DNA of 29,120 bases from Burkholderiales bacterium UBA2647 (lineage in GTDB: Bacteria > Pseudomonadota > Gammaproteobacteria > Burkholderiales > Burkholderiaceae_E): contig DENJ01000115.1 in NCBI GenBank assembly GCA_002359635.1, positions 1-29,120 of the forward strand. The letters run 5' to 3'. The notes beneath the pieces are model-generated. The model was given only the letters and a program-made list of their open reading frames with translations. It did not search any database and was not told the origin of the DNA. This document shows, in pieces, positions 8,025-15,508 of this stretch. Position numbers and translations under genes: made by a program. Numbering within the stretch: position 1 is the stretch's first letter; every line of letters starts with the position of its first letter.

Positions 8025-9467
8025 ATGACCGCGCTTACCGAGCAAGCTGCCCACGTCCTGCTTTCGCTTTACGAGCGGGGTCAGGCTTCGCCGGTTGAGA
8101 CCACACAGGAGCTGCTCAGCCGCATCGAGCAGCTCAACCCCGCACTCAACGCGTTTTGTCTTGTCGATGAAGAAAGCGCACTGGCAAGCGCTCGAGAAAG
8201 TGAATCGCGCTGGCTGGCTTGGCGTAAGCATCGGCTCACGGGCTCAAGCGCGAACCGGCCGCGAGCACTCGAGGGCATTCCCGTCAGCATCAAGGATTTG
8301 ATCCTCACCCGCGACTGGCCTACCCTGCGTGGTTCAAAAACCATTGACCCTCATCAAGCTTGGACTGTCGATGCGCCAGTAACAGCTCGCTTGCGGGAAG
8401 CCGGCGCGGTATTGATTGGAAAAACGACAACGCCAGAGTTTGGCTGCAAGGGCGAAACAAACTCTCCACTGACCGGCATCACGAAAAACCCATGGGATCT
8501 TCAGAAAACGCCAGGAGGGTCCTCGGGTGGCGCTGCGGCTGCCGTGGCAGCTGGTCTTGGCCCACTCGCTGTGGGCACCGATGGTGCGGGCTCGGTTCGC
8601 ATACCTGCAGCTTTTTGCGGCAATGTCGGTTTTAAACCTTCATACGGTCGCGTGCCTGCCTACCCCTTATCGCCCTTTGGATCCGTTGCCCATGTGGGTC
8701 CGCATAGCATGAGTGTGGTTGACTGCGCGCTTGCGATGAATGTGATGAAACAGCCCGATGCCCGCGACTGGACTGCACTGCCTCCAGACGCGAGCGATTA
8801 TTTGATGGGACTTCATGACGGCGTTGCCGGTCTACGCGTTGCTTATTCGCCAAGGCTGGGATATGTCAAGCATCTTGATCCCGCAATCGAATCCGCACTC
8901 GAAGCGTGCGCATTGAGCCTCGAAGCGATGGGGGCTTGCGTGGAGTCGATCGACCCGGGCATTGAGGATTCACTCGACATCAGTTTTGGTCTTTGGGTAG
9001 CCGGCGCAGCGAGCTTATGGCGAGGTTTGAGCGAAGCGCAACGCGAAGTCACTGATCCGGACTTTCGGTCCGAGGCCATGTCCGGCCTCGACATCAGCCT
9101 AAAACAAGTTCATGACTTCAATCATCGACGCGGCGTGCTTGGCTCGACGCTTAGGCAATTCATGACGGATTTTGATCTCATCCTCACTCCCTCTACTGCC
9201 ATATGCGCCTTTGCGATACGGCAAGCCGGAACCGCGGGTGATTACGACGCACAGACCATGCTTGGATGGACCCCTTACAGCTTCCCGTTTAACCTTTCGC
9301 AGCAACCCGCGATCAGCTTCCCTTGGTCACTAAGCCCAGATGGTTTGCCGATTGGCGTTCAGCTTGTTGGGCCTATGTTCGGAGACGCGCTTGTTCTACG
9401 CGCTGCGAGAGCGCTAGAAACAATCCGCCCGGTACAGCGTCCGAGGATGCCGCAACATCAAAAGTAA
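8025..9467 (+). CDS. Amidase-signature family hydrolase
   Basis: This 480-residue protein is a member of the amidase signature family, which hydrolyses C-N amide bonds through a Ser-cisSer-Lys triad. All three residues can be placed: Lys90 in PVSIKDLI, Ser166 in TPGGSSGGAAAA and the nucleophile Ser190 in VGTDGAGSVRIPAAF. The C-terminal FPFNLSQQPAISFPWSL and LPIGVQLVGP are family-typical. No signal peptide is visible, so it probably acts in the cytoplasm. AGGGAG five bases before the ATG at 8025 fixes the start. GatA is unlikely, because no gatB or gatC is present and the flanking motifs differ. The substrate cannot be read from sequence. It stands alone between acnA and a convergent tRNA gene and ends at a strong terminator. 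Confidence 0.9.
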   Translation: MTALTEQAAHVLLSLYERGQASPVETTQELLSRIEQLNPALNAFCLVDEESALASARESESRWLAWRKHRLTGSSANRPRALEGIPVSIKDLILTRDWPTLRGSKTIDPHQAWTVDAPVTARLREAGAVLIGKTTTPEFGCKGETNSPLTGITKNPWDLQKTPGGSSGGAAAAVAAGLGPLAVGTDGAGSVRIPAAFCGNVGFKPSYGRVPAYPLSPFGSVAHVGPHSMSVVDCALAMNVMKQPDARDWTALPPDASDYLMGLHDGVAGLRVAYSPRLGYVKHLDPAIESALEACALSLEAMGACVESIDPGIEDSLDISFGLWVAGAASLWRGLSEAQREVTDPDFRSEAMSGLDISLKQVHDFNHRRGVLGSTLRQFMTDFDLILTPSTAICAFAIRQAGTAGDYDAQTMLGWTPYSFPFNLSQQPAISFPWSLSPDGLPIGVQLVGPMFGDALVLRAARALETIRPVQRPRMPQHQK

Positions 9468-9475
9468 TCAAAAAT

Positions 9476-9503
9476 AAAAAGCCAATCAGACGATTGGCTT
9501 TTT
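9476..9503. terminator. Bidirectional Rho-independent terminator
   Basis: A seven-base GC-containing stem (GCCAATC at 9481-9487, GATTGGC at 9492-9498) with the four-base loop AGAC is flanked by five As on the left and five Ts on the right. The stem extends through the A/T tracts. It works in both directions, ending the amidase transcript on the plus strand and the merR/tRNA-Pro transcript on the minus strand. Confidence 0.93.
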
Positions 9504-9514
9504 ATTGCTTTGTT

Positions 9515-9593
<79 letters not shown>

Positions 9594-9606
9594 GCCGCTG
9601 AGTATA

Positions 9607-10212
9607 TCAAGCTATCGAAAGCAAACGAAGTGCCTCGGTCAGTTCCTGCCTTAATTGCTCAAGTGCTGCCGGATTGAGTGCACCAGCTAACGCCTTGCGC
9701 CCATCCGATGCTATTTCGGGCACTGTCAAAACCTGCTCAGGCGGCGCGACAAGCTCGGCACCCGGACTGCCAGCCTCCTCGAGGTTGGCGTCCTTCGCTA
9801 AACCGACGTTCTTCTCTAGACTCCCGGCCTCTTTTAGACCACGAAGCTCAGCTTGCTCAGCAAGCTGCAGTCTTGCCACCGCTGCAGCCTCGGCCTGGAG
9901 ATTTGAGATGGTTTGTCGACCCGACAAGCGCATGCGCGCCCCCTGGATCGTGAAGCCCTCGTCATAGAGAAGTTCTCGAATCTTGCGGATCAAAAGCACT
10001 TCATGGTGCTGGTAATAGCGACGATTGCCCCGCCGCTTCATCGGACGCAGTTGTGTGAACTCCTGTTCCCAGTACCGCAATACATGCGGCTTTACCGCGC
10101 ACAGTTCACTCACTTCACCGATGGTGAAGTATCGTTTGGCAGGTATGGGCGGCAACAACTGATCCACCATACCGCGGGTTTTTAAATGGGCGCCCTCGTC
10201 TTCCTGACTCAT
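9607..10212 (-). CDS. MerR family transcriptional regulator (downstream of ihfA)
   Basis: A 201-residue DNA-binding protein. The MerR winged helix covers about residues 28-95: YFTIGEVSELCAVKPHVLRYWEQEF, then RRGNRRYYQHHEVLLIRKIRELLYDEGFTIQGAR. A long helical tail rich in Leu, Ala and Glu follows, but there is no cysteine-based metal site. That tail suggests a dimerisation region without a known effector. It starts 11 bases after the ihfA stop, and tRNA-Pro follows 15 bases after its own stop. The linkage ihfA-merR-tRNA-Pro is common in betaproteobacteria. Target genes are unknown. Confidence 0.92.
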   Translation of the reverse strand: MSQEDEGAHLKTRGMVDQLLPPIPAKRYFTIGEVSELCAVKPHVLRYWEQEFTQLRPMKRRGNRRYYQHHEVLLIRKIRELLYDEGFTIQGARMRLSGRQTISNLQAEAAAVARLQLAEQAELRGLKEAGSLEKNVGLAKDANLEEAGSPGAELVAPPEQVLTVPEIASDGRKALAGALNPAALEQLRQELTEALRLLSIA

Positions 10213-10223
10213 AGCGCCATCGC

Positions 10224-10562
10224 CTAAAGCTCACTGCCTCGAGCTGGTACAAACTGACCGGAATCGATTTGCGCCTTGAGCTTTTGACTCGCATGAAAGG
10301 TGACGACACGACGCGCCGAAATCGGAATCAACTCGCCCGTCTTGGGGTTGCGTCCAGGCCTTTGCGGCTTATCCCGCAGCTGGAAATTGCCAAAACCTGA
10401 AAGCTTGACTGATAAGCCAGCCGCGAGCGCGTCGCTGACCTCCTGGAAAAACAGATCAACAAGGTCTTTCGACTCACGCTTATTGAGACCAACCCGCTCG
10501 AAAAGCATTTCGGCAAGCTCCGCCTTGGTTAGGGTTGCGCTTTCATCAAAGGCTTGCATCAT
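10224..10562 (-). CDS. ihfA: Integration host factor subunit alpha
   Basis: IHF-alpha pairs with IHF-beta and bends DNA sharply; it acts in transcription, replication and recombination. The 112-residue protein has the HU/IHF fold: LTKAELAEMLFERVGLNKRESKDLVD helices, VKLSGFGNFQLRDK, and the DNA-binding beta-arm RPGRNPKTGELIPI, which carries the proline that intercalates in DNA. I chose the first ATG of the ATGATG pair at 10562, preceded by GGTGAGAG; a GTG three codons earlier is less likely. It lies 28 bases after pheT on the same strand, as in E. coli, where ihfA follows pheT. Confidence 0.96.
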   Translation of the reverse strand: MMQAFDESATLTKAELAEMLFERVGLNKRESKDLVDLFFQEVSDALAAGLSVKLSGFGNFQLRDKPQRPGRNPKTGELIPISARRVVTFHASQKLKAQIDSGQFVPARGSEL

Positions 10563-10590
10563 TGCTCTCACCGACGTCCAAGATTTAGCA

Positions 10591-13002
10591 CTAGCTCCTT
10601 AGCCGCGCCTTGCATGAGGATGCCACATCATCGATCATCTGCTGAATGAGATCTTGAATCTCAGCATCTTCAAGCGTTCGCTCAGTATCTTGAAAACGCA
10701 AGCGAAATGCAAGACTTTTTTCGTTCTCTTTCAGTCCTTTGCCTCGGTATTCATCAAACAAACTCAGGTTGATTAAACGATGCCCGCCGCTAGCCTTGAG
10801 TTTGGCTGACAACATTGCCGATGACACATGCTGATCAACAACAAAGGCGAGATCGCGTAAAACCGGCGGAAACCTGGAAGGCGCCTCAGGCTTCGGCATG
10901 GGCTTATCGGCGAGCGCCCAAAGCGGCAGTTCGGCAACAACTGCGGGATGGGCAAGTTCAAGCGTCTGCTGCAACTCAGGGTGCAAAACACCAAGCCAAC
11001 CAGCTGCTTGACCAGCCACTTCGATCAATGCGCTTTGCGTGGGATGTAGACAGGGCGGGAAGCGCTCGCCCTGCTCAAGACCTCGACATCGAAAGCCTTC
11101 ATGGTGGATGAGGGACTCGAGATCACCTTTGAGATCAAAAAAATCCACAAAACGCTTGGAATCTGACCAATGTTCGGCGTAGCGGGGACCATAGGCGAGC
11201 AGCGCGACACGAATAGGTTGGCGAAGACCGGCCACTTCGAGCAAGTCCTCGGGTGCCTCAGGCTGCCTGTGAAAGACGCGGCCGCATTCAAAGATCCTCA
11301 CCCGCTCAGCCTTGCGGTTCAGATTAAAGCGAAGACTTTCGATTAAACCCGTCACAAGGCTTGTGCGCATCACATCAAGATGAGAGGCAATCGGATTGAG
11401 CAAGGCGATTCCTTTTTCACCGGAAATGCTCGCATCGAGCGATGATGAAACAAAGCTGTAGTTGATAACCTCCTGATAGCCTCGGGCAGCAATCTGTGAT
11501 TTGATCTGAAGCAGGCTTTTCGTGGTTTCGGGCGCATCGCGCATCACGGTACGGGCTTTCGGCGGACGTTGCGGTAATCGGTCAAAGCCCCAAAGCCTCA
11601 CAACCTCTTCGATCAAGTCCTCTTCGATGTCAAGATCGAAACGATAGCTTGGCGGCTGTACCTCAATCACTGGGCCTTGCTTATCATCCAACCAGCGATA
11701 CGACATGCCAAGGCGGCCAAACACTGCGGAGATCTCGTCCTGACTTAAATCGATCCCCGAAACCAGTCTCGCCCGGCTCAGACGCATTCGCACCGGATTT
11801 CGCTCAGGCATCGCAATGATCTGATCATCAAGCGGGCCGGCCTTTCCGCCACAAATCTCGAGAATCAGGACACACAAATAGTCAAGTTCGCTCGCGGTTG
11901 TGTGGGCGTCCACGCCGCGTTCAAAACGATGACCCGCATCGGTAGCAAAATTATAACGACGAGCGCGCCCGGCAATCGCCTTCGGCCACCAGAACGCAGC
12001 TTCCACATAGATATTGCTCGTATCATCCGACACCGCTGTCGCATCGCCACCCATAATGCCGGCCAAGCTCTCAATGGCCTTTTCGTCGGCAATAACGCCT
12101 ACGGTGTCGTCAAGTTCGATGGTATTGCCGTTGAGAAGCTTCAGACGCTCTCCGCGTTTGGCCCAACGAACCGTAAGCGAACCCTCAATCTTGTCAAGAT
12201 CAAACACATGGGTGGGTCGGGAAAGCTCAAGCATCACGTAATTCGAGATATCGACCAGGGCCGAAATGCTTCGCTGCCCCGCACGCTCGAGTCTTTCCTT
12301 CATCCAGCTTGGCGTTATCGCTCTAGGATTCACGCCGCGTATGACCCGCCCACAAAAACGGCCGCATAAATCGGCTGCCTCGATGCGAACTGGCAAACGA
12401 TCCGGTATCAGGGCCTGAACCTGCGCCTCTGGCGCTGGCGAAAGCGCTGCACCACTGAGTGCTGCAAGCTCACGAGCGATACCACGAACGCCCAGACAAT
12501 CCGGACGGTTTGGCGTGAGCTTCAAGAGAAACTGTTGATCCTCAAGTCTCAGGGCTTCGCGAAGATCTTGCCCAATCAAAAGTGCATCATCAAGCATCAT
12601 TAAGCCTTGGTGATCCTGCGACAAGCCTAATTCCTTTGCTGAACAAAGCATGCCAGCGCTCTGGACACCTCTCATGGTCACCGGTTTAATGTGCAAACCC
12701 CCAGGAAGCAAAGCACCGGGCAATGCACAAGGCACTTTCATGCCGACTGCTGCATTAGGCGCACCACAGACGATTTGTGAAAGCGCTTCGGCGCCGACGT
12801 CAACATGGCATACGCGAAGGCGATCCGCGTTGGGATGCTGCTCCAGCTTTTCGATTCGGGCAACAACAACCTGGCTAAACGGCGGCGCAAGCGCCTCATG
12901 CGATTCGACTTCCAGACCGGCCATCGTGAGCGCATCGGCAAGCTCATCGCTGGTCCAGGCAGGATTCACGTATTGGCGAAGCCATTGTTCAGAAAATTTC
13001 AT
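10591..13002 (-). CDS. pheT: Phenylalanine--tRNA ligase beta subunit
   Basis: PheT forms the alpha2-beta2 phenylalanyl-tRNA synthetase with PheS. It contributes tRNA binding and editing of misacylated Tyr-tRNA(Phe). Domain order in the 803 residues: an N-terminal fragment, a tRNA-binding OB domain (VVVARIEKLEQHPNADRLRV, about residues 45-150), the B3/B4 editing region (LTPNRPDCLGVRGIARELAA), B5, the catalytic-like core (YQEVINYSFVSS) and a C-terminal FDX-ACB domain (FPPVLRDLAFVVDQHVSS). Length is normal for a full bacterial PheT. GAGGGG lies just before the ATG at 13002. It follows pheS by 36 bases, which implies co-transcription. Confidence 0.97.
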   Translation of the reverse strand: MKFSEQWLRQYVNPAWTSDELADALTMAGLEVESHEALAPPFSQVVVARIEKLEQHPNADRLRVCHVDVGAEALSQIVCGAPNAAVGMKVPCALPGALLPGGLHIKPVTMRGVQSAGMLCSAKELGLSQDHQGLMMLDDALLIGQDLREALRLEDQQFLLKLTPNRPDCLGVRGIARELAALSGAALSPAPEAQVQALIPDRLPVRIEAADLCGRFCGRVIRGVNPRAITPSWMKERLERAGQRSISALVDISNYVMLELSRPTHVFDLDKIEGSLTVRWAKRGERLKLLNGNTIELDDTVGVIADEKAIESLAGIMGGDATAVSDDTSNIYVEAAFWWPKAIAGRARRYNFATDAGHRFERGVDAHTTASELDYLCVLILEICGGKAGPLDDQIIAMPERNPVRMRLSRARLVSGIDLSQDEISAVFGRLGMSYRWLDDKQGPVIEVQPPSYRFDLDIEEDLIEEVVRLWGFDRLPQRPPKARTVMRDAPETTKSLLQIKSQIAARGYQEVINYSFVSSSLDASISGEKGIALLNPIASHLDVMRTSLVTGLIESLRFNLNRKAERVRIFECGRVFHRQPEAPEDLLEVAGLRQPIRVALLAYGPRYAEHWSDSKRFVDFFDLKGDLESLIHHEGFRCRGLEQGERFPPCLHPTQSALIEVAGQAAGWLGVLHPELQQTLELAHPAVVAELPLWALADKPMPKPEAPSRFPPVLRDLAFVVDQHVSSAMLSAKLKASGGHRLINLSLFDEYRGKGLKENEKSLAFRLRFQDTERTLEDAEIQDLIQQMIDDVASSCKARLRS

Positions 13003-13038
13003 AAACCCCTCGATGAACCAGCATGTTGACGCGCCGGA

Positions 13039-14058
13039 CTAGCCGTCAAATTGCTTCAAAAATCTCAGATCGTTTTCAAAAAACAAACGTAGATCTGATA
13101 CGCCGTAGCGCAGCATGGCCAGACGCTCGACCCCCGATCCAAAAGCAAAGCCGATAAATTGTTCCGGATCCAGGCCAACATTGCGGACCACCTGGGGATG
13201 AACTTGGCCCGACCCTGATACTTCAAGCCAGCGATCTTTCATCGGGCCCGATCCAAAACGCATATCGATCTCGGCCGAAGGCTCAGTGAACGGGAAATAC
13301 GATGGACGAAAACGCACATCAATATCGTCTTGCTCAAAAAACTGCCGCAAGAACATCGTGTAGACGCTCTTCAAATCAGCGAAACTGATGTCATCGTCGA
13401 GCCACAGACCTTCAAACTGGTGAAACATAGGCGAATGGGTGGCATCAGAATCGACACGATAAGTTTTTCCTGGCGCAATCACACGAATCGGCGGTTTATG
13501 TTGGCGCGCATACCGAATTTGCATCGGCGAAGTATGCGTTCGCAAGAGCAGACCACCTTCGACATAAAAGGTGTCGTGCATCGAACGCGCTGGATGGTCC
13601 TGAGGGGTATTGAGCGCGGTAAAGTTATAAAAATCATCTTCAATTTCGGGGCCATCAGCCACATCGAAACCAATCGACCGGAAAATTGCCTCGATACGCG
13701 CAATCGTAAGCGTGATCGGATGCAATCCACCTTCCTCACGGGCTCGACCCGGCAGGCTCACGTCGATCGCGTCTTTTTGAAGTTGGGCATTTAAATGCTG
13801 ATCAGCAATGGCCTTTTCCCTCGATCGCCAAGCGCTTTCAATGGTCTGTTTTGCCGCATTAAGACTTTTTCCAGCATCAGTACGCGCTTGGGCATCGAGC
13901 CCCGAAAGCCCCTTCATCAAAGACGTCAGATAACCGTCACGCCCAAGAAACCGGGCTTTGACATTGGCAAGCTGCGCAGCATCCTCGCAGGCCGAAAAGT
14001 CTATTCTCGCTTGCTCGATCATGGCCTCCACGGCAATCGGGTCTGGTAAAGCGCTCAT
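13039..14058 (-). CDS. pheS: Phenylalanine--tRNA ligase alpha subunit
   Basis: PheS carries the catalytic site that charges tRNA(Phe). The 339-residue class II synthetase has an N-terminal coiled-coil arm, motif 2 around KTYRVDSDATHSPMFHQFEG, and motif 3 in GFAFGSGVERLAMLRYGVSD. The frame is open further upstream to 14100. I prefer the ATG at 14058 (MSALPDP) because AGGGA lies nine bases before it and the N-terminus then has the usual length. A terminator stands between it and rplT. The roughly 65 bases between terminator and start contain TTGACA on the minus strand, a possible -35 box, but the -10 is unconvincing. No phenylalanine-rich leader peptide is visible. Confidence 0.96.
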   Translation of the reverse strand: MSALPDPIAVEAMIEQARIDFSACEDAAQLANVKARFLGRDGYLTSLMKGLSGLDAQARTDAGKSLNAAKQTIESAWRSREKAIADQHLNAQLQKDAIDVSLPGRAREEGGLHPITLTIARIEAIFRSIGFDVADGPEIEDDFYNFTALNTPQDHPARSMHDTFYVEGGLLLRTHTSPMQIRYARQHKPPIRVIAPGKTYRVDSDATHSPMFHQFEGLWLDDDISFADLKSVYTMFLRQFFEQDDIDVRFRPSYFPFTEPSAEIDMRFGSGPMKDRWLEVSGSGQVHPQVVRNVGLDPEQFIGFAFGSGVERLAMLRYGVSDLRLFFENDLRFLKQFDG

Positions 14059-14125
14059 CCGCAAATTCCCTGGGTAAATGGCCGGCGAGGCCGGTGTCAA
14101 TGATCATCCAAGCTGATACATCAAC

Positions 14126-14161
14126 AAAAAAGGCCTTCCCATACCGCAGAAGGCCCTTTTT
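14126..14161 (-). terminator. Rho-independent terminator after rplT
   Basis: On the minus strand, GGCCTTC and GAAGGCC form a seven-base stem around a ten-base loop, followed by six Ts. It lies about 20 bases after the rplT stop and before pheS. It ends the infC-rpmI-rplT transcript or reduces read-through into pheST. The A-rich mirror side means it may also work in the opposite direction. Confidence 0.88.
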
Positions 14162-14182
14162 GGTCGCTCGGTTCAGGACGAA

Positions 14183-14542
14183 TCAGTGTGCGATGGTCGA
14201 TCTCACCTGCGCCACGATGGAAGCGAAGGCTGCCTTGTCGCGCACTGCCAAGTCGGCAAGGACCTTACGATCAAGACCGATCGACGCCTTGTTCAACCCG
14301 TGAATGAAGGCCGAGTAAGTCATGCCGTGCTCGCGCACCGCCGCGTTAATACGCGCAATCCAAAGCGCCCGAAAAACTCGTTTGCGATTACGTCGATCAC
14401 GGTAGGCGTATTGACCTGCACGCATCACCGCCTGCTTGGCGATGCGATAAACATTGCCGCGGCGGCCGCGGTAACCCTTGGCTGCAGCAAGTACTTTCTT
14501 GTGACGCGCTCTTGCGGTCACACCACGTTTAACGCGAGGCAT
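14183..14542 (-). CDS. rplT: 50S ribosomal protein L20
   Basis: L20 binds 23S rRNA early in large-subunit assembly and in many bacteria represses its own operon. The 119-residue protein begins MPRVKRGVTARARHKKVL and contains KGYRGRRGNVYRIAKQAV and RRNRKRVFRALWIARINAA, all diagnostic. AAAGGAG about eight bases upstream supports the ATG at 14542. It follows rpmI by 12 bases and is followed by a terminator. Confidence 0.98.
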   Translation of the reverse strand: MPRVKRGVTARARHKKVLAAAKGYRGRRGNVYRIAKQAVMRAGQYAYRDRRNRKRVFRALWIARINAAVREHGMTYSAFIHGLNKASIGLDRKVLADLAVRDKAAFASIVAQVRSTIAH

Positions 14543-14554
14543 TTACCGACTCCT

Positions 14555-14752
14555 TTACGCGTAGGGAAGCATGGCGCGTATGTGCGCGATATCGACCGCC
14601 ATAACCTCTACAGAACCTCGCAGCTGACGCTTGTTCTTCGTGGTCTTCTTGGTGAGGATGTGGCGCTTGAAAGCCTGACCGCGCTTGATTGAACCGCCTG
14701 GGCGGACACGGAAGCGCTTCGCGGCGCCCCGTTTGGTTTTCATCTTGGGCAT
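14555..14752 (-). CDS. rpmI: 50S ribosomal protein L35
   Basis: L35 is a small basic protein of the large ribosomal subunit. The 65 residues begin MPKMKTKRGAAKRFRVRPGG and contain KRGQAFKRHILTKKTTK, typical of the family. GGAG six bases before the ATG at 14752 marks the start. It stands between infC and rplT. The 154-base gap from infC contains a strong stem-loop that may control its translation. Confidence 0.98.
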   Translation of the reverse strand: MPKMKTKRGAAKRFRVRPGGSIKRGQAFKRHILTKKTTKNKRQLRGSVEVMAVDIAHIRAMLPYA

Positions 14753-14787
14753 GATTGCTCCATATTCTCAACGATCCTAGGTGTGCG

Positions 14788-14822
14788 GGTGGATATGCGC
14801 TGATGTTGACTCAGCATCCACC
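14788..14822 (-). promoter_or_regulatory. Stem-loop in the rpmI leader, candidate L20-binding element
   Basis: On the minus strand, outer arms GGTGGAT/ATCCACC (seven pairs) and inner arms GCTGA/TCAGC (five pairs) enclose a seven-base loop, with a four-base bulge on one side. It sits 36-70 bases before the rpmI start. In E. coli and other bacteria L20 binds leader RNA at this place to repress rpmI and rplT. The structure is seen; L20 control is inference from location. It is not a Rho-independent terminator, because no T tract follows. Confidence 0.55.
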
Positions 14823-14906
14823 TGCCCTTTTAAGACCCCGACCGCATCTTCTCCTTGGCCTTTTGTAAATAAGACAAAGTAACCGAAAATTGTACCCTAA
14901 AAAGCG

Positions 14907-15428
14907 CTACTTTTTGCGTTTCGGTGCGATGACCATCACCATTTGACGGCCCTCCAGTTTGGGCATGGCTTCAACCTGTCCATGCTGATCGAGATCGGTT
15001 CGGATGCGTTCGAGCAGACGCACGCCGAATTCCTGGTGCGCCATCTCCCTGCCCCGGAAACGCATGGTGATTTTGGCCTTATCACCCTCTTCCAAAAAGC
15101 GAATCAGGTTCTTCAGTTTGACCATGTAATCACCATCATCGGTGCCAGGCCTAAACTTGATTTCTTTGACTTGAATCGTCTTTTGCTTGGACTTTGCTTC
15201 GGCAGCACGCTTTTGTTCCTGGTAGCGAAACTTGCCGTAGTCCATCAATTTCACGACCGGAGGCGAAGCCTGTGCGGCGATTTCCACCAGATCGACTTCA
15301 GCCTCATCGGCCATTCGGAGCGCTTCTTGGATTCGGACGATACCGAGCGCTTCATTATCTTTCCCGATCAAACGGACTTCGGGAACTGTTATTTCACCGT
15401 TGATACGATGGGTACGTTCAGTAGCGAT
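14907..15428 (-). CDS. infC: Translation initiation factor IF-3 (AUC start)
   Basis: IF-3 binds the 30S subunit, keeps it apart from 50S and rejects non-canonical start codons. The 173-residue product has both domains joined by a basic linker: N-terminal HRINGEITVPEVRLIGKD and VDLVEIAAQASPPVVKLMDYGKF, then KEIKFRPGTDDGDYMVKL, MRFRGREMAH and a C-terminal VMVIAPKRKK. No ATG, GTG or TTG lies between the upstream in-frame TGA (15453-15455) and the conserved N-terminus. The first canonical candidate, TTG at 15371, would remove 19 residues including RINGEIT. ATC at 15428 has GGAG eight bases upstream and gives IATERTHRINGE, so AUC is the likely start. Rare starts (AUU in E. coli) let IF-3 repress its own mRNA. 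It follows thrS by 80 bases. Confidence 0.96.
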   Translation of the reverse strand: MATERTHRINGEITVPEVRLIGKDNEALGIVRIQEALRMADEAEVDLVEIAAQASPPVVKLMDYGKFRYQEQKRAAEAKSKQKTIQVKEIKFRPGTDDGDYMVKLKNLIRFLEEGDKAKITMRFRGREMAHQEFGVRLLERIRTDLDQHGQVEAMPKLEGRQMVMVIAPKRKK

Positions 15429-15508
15429 GCTTGATTCTCCAGTTCTTGTTGATCAATGACGCGATGATGACGGCTTGCTCGGGTCTTGACGATCAGGGGT
15501 GATGGTCA

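Noticed and set aside
14059..14182. pheM-like attenuation leader in front of pheST
   Set aside because: The terminator follows rplT by about 20 bases, and there is no small ORF rich in Phe codons, so classic attenuation is not supported.
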